From assembly GCA_003167305.1 (NCBI GenBank), contig PMTP01000196.1:1-13243 (forward strand): a stretch of 13,243 nt of DNA, read 5' to 3'. The translations under genes were made by a program, and so were the position numbers. This DNA comes from Acidobacteriaceae bacterium. GTDB taxonomy: Bacteria > Acidobacteriota > Terriglobia > Terriglobales > Acidobacteriaceae. This document shows, one piece after another, positions 1 to 8,825 of this stretch (its first letter is position 1; each line of letters opens with the position of its first letter). A model generated the notes under the pieces. That model did not search any database. It was given only the letters and a program-made list of their open reading frames with translations, and was not told the DNA's origin.

Positions 1-4109
<4,109 letters not shown>

Positions 4110-4132
4110 GTTCACTCCTGACCCTGGTCGCT

Positions 4133-4181
4133 CCGGCGCCGATTTTGGCCCGGGCCGGCGCCCGAGTCTCTTCGGCGCCGG
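4133..4181 (-). promoter_or_regulatory. Alternative GC stems in the rpoB leader
   Basis: On the transcript strand CCGGCGCC (4181-4174) is followed by two copies of its exact complement, GGCGCCGG (4162-4155 and 4140-4133). The first arm can pair with either copy: an 8-bp stem with an 11-nt loop, or a longer-range stem. The last copy ends about 13 bases before the AGGAG ribosome site at 4115-4119. This mutually exclusive layout would suit attenuation or control of translation start. The repeats and pairing are seen in the sequence; the regulatory role is inferred. Confidence 0.35.
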
Positions 4182-4233
4182 CGAATTACGGTAAGTAAGT
4201 CAAAAAAACCGGACTGGCGACTGCAATCTCCAG

Positions 4234-4260
4234 CCCCACCCCTCAAACCCGGCAAGCCCC
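4234..4260 (-). other. G-quadruplex motif in the rpoB leader
   Basis: The transcript strand carries G runs of 4, 3, 4 and 4 with short connecting loops (CTTGCC, TTTGA, T). This fits the G3+N1-7 four-tract rule. A fifth run of five G lies at 4269-4273. It would sit in the 5' leader of rpoB if transcription starts upstream. Formation is not shown; in a GC-rich genome such motifs can arise by chance. Confidence 0.35.
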
Positions 4261-4824
4261 TCGGCAAACCCCCAAGGCAAACTCACTGCCAGGCCGCAAA
4301 CACACCGGGAATCTCCCCCGGGGCCATGCATCTCCCGTGAATCTTCATTCAAAAACGCGTCGTGGGCATTGCCGCACATCCGGCAAGTGCGCTATGCTGC
4401 GCACAATCGAGGAAGCTAACGAAATGATGGAACCTGTTTACGATTCTGGTACGCGCAGAGCAGTTTTTCCCGAAATGGCCCCTCTGCCGCGGTCGGAAGA
4501 CACGAATAGCCCGCAAGGACACAATGCCTCGCGAGCGCGGCCCATCGCCTGTGCCCCCATCCGAATTCTCTTGTCTGCTCTCGCCGATCCCAAAGCTCGC
4601 TTCTGCCGCTCGCTCGCCAGCCACTCGCAACGTCAACGGAAACCTAGCCTGCCGCCTAAGTAAACTGTTGACTCCAAGGCACTTAACTACAAAGAGAATC
4701 CCGCTGCCAGAGGGCTTGGCTCTGCCCCGGCCAGCGGTTGCTCGCGTGCCCATTCCCAACTCTCAAGACGCGCCAGTCCATTCCCTCGAAAAAATAGAAT
4801 GAGACGAAAAGACGCGTAACTTTT

Positions 4825-4853
4825 ATCGTAGCGCGTTCCGGCCAGCCTTGCAA
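4825..4853 (-). promoter_or_regulatory. Candidate promoter for rpoB
   Basis: TTGCAA (-35, 4853-4848) is separated by exactly 17 bases from TACGAT (-10, 4830-4825), matching 4/6 and 4/6 of the sigma-70 consensus. The same -35 hexamer occurs in the rplA promoter of this window. It would start a leader of about 700 nt before the rpoB ATG. It directly abuts the hairpin following rplL, a terminator-then-promoter arrangement. Confidence 0.4.
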
Positions 4854-4879
4854 GTTGCCCGGCCTCGCGGCCGGGCAAC
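4854..4879 (-). terminator. Hairpin after rplL, possible terminator
   Basis: There is a perfect 11-bp inverted repeat, GTTGCCCGGCC and GGCCGGGCAAC, with a 4-nt loop, starting 11 bases after the rplL stop. The stem is very stable, but no real U-tract follows (TTGCAAGG), so it may be a factor-assisted terminator, an attenuator that lets some polymerase through to rpoB, or an mRNA 3'-end stabiliser. Attenuation between rplL and rpoB is known in E. coli. Confidence 0.55.
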
Positions 4880-4889
4880 ATGATCGAGC

Positions 4890-5258
4890 CTACTTGATTT
4901 CGATGGTCGCGATGCCTTCAAACTTCTTCCGGATCGCCTCGGCCTCGTCCTTGGTCGCGTTCTCTTTGATCGCCTTGGGGGCGCCATCGACCAAGTCCTT
5001 GGCTTCCTTCAGGCCCAGCGAGGTAATCTCCCGCACCGCCTTGATGGTGTTGATCTTGTTGGCGCCGAAGTCCTTCAGAATCACCTGAAACTCGGTCTGC
5101 TCCTCCACAACCGGAGCCGCCGCTGCCGCCGCTGCCGCCGCCGGAGCAGCCGCCGCCGCGGAAACGCCCAGCCGCGCTTCCAACTTCTTCACCAAAGCCG
5201 CCGCTTCCAGCAAGCTCAACGCTACAATTTGCTCTTCCAACTGTGCCAAATCCGCCAT
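4890..5258 (-). CDS. rplL: 50S ribosomal protein L7/L12
   Basis: This protein forms the flexible stalk dimers that recruit translation GTPases to the ribosome, anchored by L10. It has 122 residues, the usual length. The N-terminal dimerisation segment ([20 protein letters not shown]) is followed by an alanine/proline hinge (about residues 33-50, nearly all Ala). The globular C-terminal domain has the family signature [20 protein letters not shown] and ends in IEIK. I chose the ATG at 5258 because GGAGA lies 5 bases before it. An in-frame ATG four codons upstream (5270) has no ribosome site, and its codons overlap that GGAGA. It lies downstream of rplJ across a 233-base spacer filled with an inverted heptamer repeat, and a strong hairpin follows its stop. 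Confidence 0.97.
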   Translation of the reverse strand: MADLAQLEEQIVALSLLEAAALVKKLEARLGVSAAAAAPAAAAAAAAAPVVEEQTEFQVILKDFGANKINTIKAVREITSLGLKEAKDLVDGAPKAIKENATKDEAEAIRKKFEGIATIEIK

Positions 5259-5380
5259 TGTCTTCTCCATTCACAACTGTTTTGAATTGTTTTCCTGCGA
5301 CCGCAAACTCAAACCGGAAGTTTCCGATGCGCCAGACCCGCGCACTTCCCGCCTGTTTCTACAGCCAAAACTCTAAAATG

Positions 5381-5490
5381 CAGCCTTTAGCTGCTAGCTT
5401 TTAGCTTCTAGCTTTTCCTTCGATAGCCCAACAGCTTCAACTTCGATAAAAAGCTAAGAGCTAAAGGCTAAGAGCTAGAGGCTGGCGGCT
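5381..5490. repeat. Inverted pair of 7-bp tandem repeats between rplJ and rplL
   Basis: The left arm has the triplet AGC at 5382, 5389, 5396, 5403 and 5410, exactly 7 bases apart (units such as TTTAGCT, GCTAGCT, TCTAGCT). The right arm has the complement GCT at 5453, 5460, 5467, 5474, 5481 and 5488, also every 7 bases. The arms (5381-5417 and 5448-5484) are imperfect reverse complements over about 37 bases, with a 30-base loop bounded by a direct repeat CTTCGATA (5418-5425, 5441-5448). In the transcript this makes one long hairpin between rplJ and rplL. Confidence 0.85.
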
Positions 5491-5501
5491 TTTAAGCCGC
5501 C
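5484..5501 (-). other. Palindrome overlapping the rplJ stop codon
   Basis: GGCGGCTTTTAAGCCGCC folds as an 8-bp stem with a 2-base centre. It spans the rplJ stop (5494-5492) and touches the right arm of the heptamer repeat. No U-tract follows on the transcript strand, so a simple intrinsic terminator is unlikely. It could slow ribosomes or exonucleases at the end of rplJ. Confidence 0.45.
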
Positions 5502-6028
5502 GAAGCAAACTTTTCCTTTTCCACGCCCTGGCCCAGAACCACTGCCAGATCCTTGCCCGCGGCATTGATCACCGTCGCCAGCCGTTGCGCCGGCGCATTG
5601 ATCAGGAAGAGCAGCTTGGCAAAGAGCTCTTCCTTGCCCGGCATCGTCGCCAGCGCCTTCACTTCGTCCACCGTCAGCAGCTTGCCGTCCACGATGCCCA
5701 ACTTGAACTGGAACTCCGCGTTCTCGCTCGCCCACTTGGCAAAGACCTTCGCCAGCGCCACCGGATCGCCCGCGGTGAACGCCACCGAGTTCACGCCCCG
5801 CAGCCCTTGCAGCGCGGCCTCCACCTTGGTGCCCTGGCCGGAGACGGCTGCCAGCTTGTTCTTCACCACGCGATACTTGCCGCCCGCCTCGCGAATCACC
5901 TTGCGCAAGGCAAAGTCCTTGGCCACGGTCAGCTTGGTAAAAGTGCCGATAATCGCCGTCGTCGAACTCTCCAGCTCCTTCGCCAGCAACTGGACCTTCT
6001 CTGTCTTCTTCGCCCTTGAAATCGCCAT
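5492..6028 (-). CDS. rplJ: 50S ribosomal protein L10
   Basis: L10 binds 23S rRNA and carries the L7/L12 dimers of the stalk. In many bacteria the L10-L7/L12 complex also represses its own mRNA. The protein has 178 residues (E. coli 165), with the expected start MAISRAKKTEKVQLLAKELE and core features VAKDFALRKVIREAGGKYRVVKN and LRGVNSVAFT. The C-terminal segment (NAPAQRLATVINAAGKDLAVVLGQ) includes the helix that normally docks L7/L12. The ATG at 6028 has GGAG 7 bases upstream. It is the second gene of the rplA-rplJ-rplL unit. The 193-base gap upstream, where an L10 leader would be expected, is largely taken up by a heptamer inverted repeat, and its stop codon lies in a palindrome. Confidence 0.97.
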   Translation of the reverse strand: MAISRAKKTEKVQLLAKELESSTTAIIGTFTKLTVAKDFALRKVIREAGGKYRVVKNKLAAVSGQGTKVEAALQGLRGVNSVAFTAGDPVALAKVFAKWASENAEFQFKLGIVDGKLLTVDEVKALATMPGKEELFAKLLFLINAPAQRLATVINAAGKDLAVVLGQGVEKEKFASAA

Positions 6029-6046
6029 CTCTTCGCTCCGCTCCGA

Positions 6047-6220
6047 CAGTTCTCAGCTGTCAGTTGTCAGTTCTCAGTACCGAAGAACCTGCCTGCCGCT
6101 GAATCCTGCCAGTAATTCCAAACTGTTCTGCCCGCACGGGGCTCGCTTTACTGTCCCAGCTTCCCAATCGCAACACGGAATGTTGGTAACTGACCACTGA
6201 AAACTGACAACTGAAAACTG
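6047..6220. repeat. Inverted pair of 7-bp tandem repeats between rplA and rplJ
   Basis: The left arm has CAG at 6047, 6054, 6061, 6068 and 6075, exactly every 7 bases (units TCAGCTG, TCAGTTG, TCAGTTC). The right arm has the complement CTG at 6190, 6197, 6204, 6211 and 6218, again every 7 bases (units CTGACCA, CTGAAAA, CTGACAA). Each arm has five units, and about 110 bases lie between them. Arm ends match further as GTACC and GGTAAC. The right arm runs up to the rplA stop and the left arm ends near the rplJ ribosome site, so the whole spacer is one repeat-bounded element. Confidence 0.88.
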
Positions 6221-6221
6221 A

Positions 6222-6932
6222 TTAGTGCTTGCCGACCGCGTCCGCAACCGCCGAATCCAGCGGAACTCCGGGGCCCATCGTCGAGCTCAGCGTCACGCTC
6301 TTGATGTACTTGCCCTTGGCCGCCGAAGGCTTGCTGCGCACAATCGCCCCGATCACCGTCGTCGCGTTGTCGATCAGCTTCTGCGGATCAAAGCTCAGCT
6401 TGCCCACCGGCACATGCACCAGGCTGGTCTTGTCGGCGCGGAACTCCACTTTGCCGGCCTTGATCTCTTTCACCGCCGCGGCCACATCCATCGTCACAGT
6501 TCCGGTCTTGGGATTCGGCATCAGACCCTTGGGGCCGAGAATCTTACCCAGCCGCCCCACCACCTTCATCATGTCCGGCGTGGCGATCAGCGCGTCGAAG
6601 GCTGTCCAGCCTTCCTTCTGAATCTTTTCCACCATCTCTTCGCCGCCCACAAAGTCCGCACCCGCCGCCGTCGCTTCCTTCTGGCGGTCGCCGGTGGCGA
6701 TCACGGCCACAGTCTTGGTCTTGCCCAGTCCGTGCGGCAACACCACGGTTCCGCGCACCATCTGGTCGGCATGGCGCGTGTCCACGCCCAGGCGCATCGT
6801 AAGGTCAACAGTTTCATCGAATTTGGCGTACTTCACCTGCTTCAGCAGGCTGACCGCCTCGGGCAGGGCATACGACGGCTTGACCACAGCCGCGCGCGCC
6901 TTCACAATGTTCTTGCTGGTTTTTCTAGCCAT
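6222..6932 (-). CDS. rplA: 50S ribosomal protein L1
   Basis: L1 binds the mobile L1 stalk of 23S rRNA, helps release E-site tRNA, and in many bacteria represses translation of its own operon. It has 236 residues (E. coli 234). The start [16 protein letters not shown], the first domain with [14 protein letters not shown], the L1 signature region [20 protein letters not shown] and the end [12 protein letters not shown] are all typical. I chose the ATG at 6932 because it matches the family N-terminus and has GAGG 5 bases upstream. The frame is open further upstream, but that extension does not look like L1 and would overlap the promoter. Normally rplK lies just upstream; here the neighbour is an unrelated divergent gene. 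A structured leader (6956-7024) and a good promoter (7086-7114) precede it. Confidence 0.97.
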   Translation of the reverse strand: MARKTSKNIVKARAAVVKPSYALPEAVSLLKQVKYAKFDETVDLTMRLGVDTRHADQMVRGTVVLPHGLGKTKTVAVIATGDRQKEATAAGADFVGGEEMVEKIQKEGWTAFDALIATPDMMKVVGRLGKILGPKGLMPNPKTGTVTMDVAAAVKEIKAGKVEFRADKTSLVHVPVGKLSFDPQKLIDNATTVIGAIVRSKPSAAKGKYIKSVTLSSTMGPGVPLDSAVADAVGKH

Positions 6933-6955
6933 TCTTCCCTCGTCTCCCACCGCCT

Positions 6956-7024
6956 CTGCCAGCCCCGCCTTGCGGAGAACTCCTTGCCGGAGGGGCAACG
7001 TTTGGGTTGCCGCGCCTCTGGCAG
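6956..7024 (-). promoter_or_regulatory. Four-way-junction RNA leader of rplA, candidate autoregulatory site
   Basis: On the transcript strand, CTGCCAG (7024-7018) pairs with CTGGCAG (6962-6956) as a perfect 7-bp closing stem. Inside are three hairpins in a row: GGCAAC/GTTGCC with a 6-nt loop (7011-6994), CTCC/GGAG with loop GGCAA (6992-6980), and CTCCGC/GCGGGG with loop AAG and one G-U pair (6977-6963). Apart from six bases after the closing stem, almost nothing in the junction is unpaired. It ends 23 bases before the ATG. Placement directly before rplA suggests a binding site for L1 or another r-protein. The pairing is seen; the function is inferred. Confidence 0.5.
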
Positions 7025-7085
7025 TCGAGCCCAGAAACCGTGGTGCTTTTGACGGTCCAGGGATTTCCCCCGGACACATATTGGA

Positions 7086-7114
7086 ATCATAGCTAAACGG
7101 CCCGGGAATTGCAA
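7086..7114 (-). promoter_or_regulatory. Promoter of the rplA-rplJ-rplL operon
   Basis: TTGCAA (-35, 7114-7109), a 17-base spacer and TATGAT (-10, 7091-7086, 5/6 to consensus) form a good sigma-70-type promoter. Predicted start is near 7079, giving a leader of about 147 nt that contains the four-way junction. Its -35 box is palindromic and is shared with the divergent promoter. Confidence 0.65.
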
Positions 7115-7137
7115 ACCTGAAATCGTAATCGTATGAA
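7109..7137 (+). promoter_or_regulatory. Divergent promoter of the glycoside-hydrolase-like gene
   Basis: The same palindromic TTGCAA (7109-7114), read on the plus strand, is followed by a 17-base spacer and TATGAA (7132-7137). A start near 7144 would give a leader of about 50 nt to the ATG at 7193. An alternative -10 (TAGAAT, 7154-7159) lacks a good -35. Confidence 0.5.
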
Positions 7138-7192
7138 CGTCCGAGGCGTGCGCTAGAATTCATGCTGAACATCTGAGCCTTGGAGGAACACG

Positions 7193-8434
7193 ATGAAGAC
7201 ACGTCTAGCTGCGCTGCTGGCGATTGCATTCGCCATGGCCGTTCTGCCCGCCCGGGCAGAGAAGCCGCTGAAAGATTACAGCTTCATCCGCGGAGTCAAT
7301 TACGGCATGGACGGTGACCAGGTGGTGCTGGAACGGGATCTTGGCTACGCCAAGCGAATCAACCTGAACAGTACGCGCATCTGGCTCGGCTATCGGTTCT
7401 ATGAGAGGGATCCGCAGGCCTTCATCGCGCGGCTGAAGAATTATATCCGGACTTCCAACCGGATGGGCTTCACCACCATGCCCATTCTATGGAATGGAAA
7501 TGACATCGATCCGGCGACACTGAAGCCCGAGTTCCGTCCGCGGGGTGATGCCTATGTCAAGGCCGTCGTCGAGGCCATCAAGGATGAGCCGGGCCTGCTG
7601 ATGTGGGACATCATGAACGAGCCGGTGACCAATGATTATGTCATGAAGGCGACTGGCGAAGAGAAGCAGCAGCACATCGCCGAGATCACCGAGTTCGTCC
7701 GCTACTACCTGACTTACGTTCGCAAACTGGACCCGTTGAACGCGCTCACGGTAGGGTATGAGTTCTCAAGCCAGCTGGATGTCGCGGCGGACCTGGAGGA
7801 TGTGATCAGCTTCCACGACTACACCGTGCGCCGGTCCACGATCGAACACGCATACAGCGTGGCCGAGGAGGTCGCCAAAAAGTACAACAAGCCCATCCTG
7901 AACACCGAGACCGGCTGCATCGGCCGCGCCAATCCATACGACCTGGTGCTGGAGATTGCCGCCGAGCATAAGACGGGCTGGTATCTCTTCGAGCTGATGA
8001 TTCAAGGATACTGGGGCGAGATTCACGGTATCTTCTATCCGGATGGCACAGTGCGCGATCCATCGACCGTCGCGGCCATCATGGGCTTTTACAGAAACCG
8101 CGACTTGAACACGATCATCAAGCCGGCGCCGAACCGGGAGGGCCAGCCGGAAAAGGCGCTCAAGGAGTTGGAAGAAGCTCTGAATCAGAAAGACGACCAC
8201 CCTGTCTTTGGCGCCCACCTTCATGGGGCCGCGCAGACGGACAAGATCCTGGATGCCGCGGAAGAGGCGGCGGACCTGCTGGAAGCCGCCGAGATGGTTC
8301 CCATGTACCTGCCTCCGACCGCGCAGATACGCTATTGGCGCGAGCAGCCGCCCGAAAAGCGCGACAGAGAGGCGATCCGCAAATTCGCTTACGAACTGGG
8401 ACTGGAATTGAAGAAGAACTGCCAGCTCTATTAA
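7193..8434 (+). CDS. Secreted glycoside hydrolase, GH5-like (cellulase/mannanase-type fold)
   Basis: This is probably an exported enzyme cutting beta-linked polysaccharide or oligosaccharide; the substrate cannot be told from sequence. The 413-residue protein begins with a signal peptide ([22 protein letters not shown], likely cut after A22). The TIM-barrel pattern of clan GH-A follows: GVNYG near residue 34, NSTRIWLGY near 59, the acid/base motif WDIMNEP with E143, FHDYT (H208), and the nucleophile motif NTETG with E239, then GWYLFELM (W263). The two glutamates are 96 residues apart, as usual for GH5. A charged, mostly helical tail of about 100 residues (from about 315) follows the barrel and I do not recognise it. 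The start has GGAGG 6 bases upstream. It stands alone, divergent from rplA and convergent with a tRNA gene. GH5 is more likely than other clan GH-A families, but not certain. Confidence 0.8.
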   Translation: MKTRLAALLAIAFAMAVLPARAEKPLKDYSFIRGVNYGMDGDQVVLERDLGYAKRINLNSTRIWLGYRFYERDPQAFIARLKNYIRTSNRMGFTTMPILWNGNDIDPATLKPEFRPRGDAYVKAVVEAIKDEPGLLMWDIMNEPVTNDYVMKATGEEKQQHIAEITEFVRYYLTYVRKLDPLNALTVGYEFSSQLDVAADLEDVISFHDYTVRRSTIEHAYSVAEEVAKKYNKPILNTETGCIGRANPYDLVLEIAAEHKTGWYLFELMIQGYWGEIHGIFYPDGTVRDPSTVAAIMGFYRNRDLNTIIKPAPNREGQPEKALKELEEALNQKDDHPVFGAHLHGAAQTDKILDAAEEAADLLEAAEMVPMYLPPTAQIRYWREQPPEKRDREAIRKFAYELGLELKKNCQLY

Positions 8435-8443
8435 GTAGGGAAG

Positions 8444-8471
8444 AAAAAGGTCAAGCCGCACGGAAACGCGG
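8444..8471 (-). terminator. Weak candidate terminator downstream of tRNA-Leu
   Basis: On the minus strand CCGC and GCGG (8471-8468 and 8459-8456) can form a 4-5 bp stem with an 8-base loop, followed after 7 bases by TTTTT (8448-8444). The stem is short and the T run is displaced, so support is weak. Confidence 0.25.
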
Positions 8472-8507
8472 AAACAATGTAATCAATTGACTATAGAGGA
8501 TTTAGAA

Positions 8508-8595
8508 TGGTGCCGGGAGGGGGGGTCGAACCCCCATGACCTTGCGGTCGGCGGATTTTGAGTCCGCTGCGTCTGCCAGTTCCACCATCCCGGCT
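8508..8595 (-). tRNA. tRNA-Leu, anticodon CAA
   Basis: The 7-bp acceptor stem is GCCGGGA (8595-8589) with TCCCGGC (8518-8512), followed by discriminator A (8511) and an encoded CCA (8510-8508). The anticodon stem is GCGGA/TCCGC with loop CTCAAAA; the anticodon CAA at 8560-8558 reads UUG codons. A long variable arm (GACC GCAA GGTC) marks it as class II, as leucine tRNAs are, and the T arm is GGGGG TTCGACC CCCCC. It sits between the convergent GH5-like gene and the divergent purL. Confidence 0.97.
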
Positions 8596-8621
8596 CGGGT
8601 TAGGAATCCGCCCTCAAAGTA

Positions 8622-8650
8622 TCGCACACCGTTGCCTCGTGCGCCACAAT
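8622..8650 (-). promoter_or_regulatory. Candidate promoter of tRNA-Leu
   Basis: TTGTGG (8650-8645), a 17-base spacer and TGCGAT (8627-8622) lie about 27 bases upstream of the tRNA 5' end. Spacing is ideal but each hexamer matches only about half of the consensus, so this is tentative. Confidence 0.3.
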
Positions 8651-8825
8651 CCCTCCCCTCGCTGCTGAAAAGCCCGACCGCCGGAGCGGCTGAGATGCGC
8701 CGCGGCATTATCCCGCAATTGTTCCAAACTCGCGCTGGGAATGCGGCATCTGGGAGTGATCCCTGCTTTCCACACAGGAGACAACTCCGCAAGGCGCGCC
8801 GCGTGCGACAATGGAGGCAATCGTG

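Larger units (their letters stand above)
4110..4889. other. 780-base spacer between rplL and rpoB, no convincing gene
   Basis: I see no protein that looks real on either strand. The open frames here have arginine/proline/serine-rich low-complexity translations and lack convincing ribosome sites. Read in the direction of rpoB, the spacer holds a strong hairpin just after rplL, a candidate promoter abutting it, a small palindrome (GTGCGC-6-GCGCAC, 4387-4404), a G-rich stretch (4234-4273) and GC stems just before the rpoB ribosome site. The length suggests rpoB is expressed at least partly from its own start with a long leader, rather than purely by readthrough from rplJL. Confidence 0.7.

Noticed and set aside
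4283..4348. Possible 21-codon leader peptide ORF (MKIHGRCMAPGEIPGVFAAW...) upstream of rpoB
   Set aside because: No ribosome site before the ATG at 4348 and no run of regulatory codons; an ORF this short is expected by chance.
4349..4759. 136-codon minus-strand and 108-codon plus-strand frames in the rplL-rpoB spacer
   Set aside because: Low-complexity Arg/Gly/Ser/Pro translations, no good ribosome site and no recognisable motif; both overlap each other on opposite strands.
5381..6220. Heptamer arrays as a CRISPR array
   Set aside because: Units are only 7 bases with no unique spacers, and the arms are inverted rather than direct; no cas genes are nearby.
6956..7024. Four-way junction upstream of rplA as a tRNA gene
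   Set aside because: The 7-bp closing stem and three arms recall a cloverleaf, but there is no T-loop motif, anticodon loop or CCA, and arm lengths do not fit.
6933..7229. Upstream extension of the rplA frame to an ATG at 7229
   Set aside because: The extra residues do not resemble L1 and would cover the promoter, the leader structure and the start of the divergent gene; the ATG at 6932 matches the family start and has a ribosome site.
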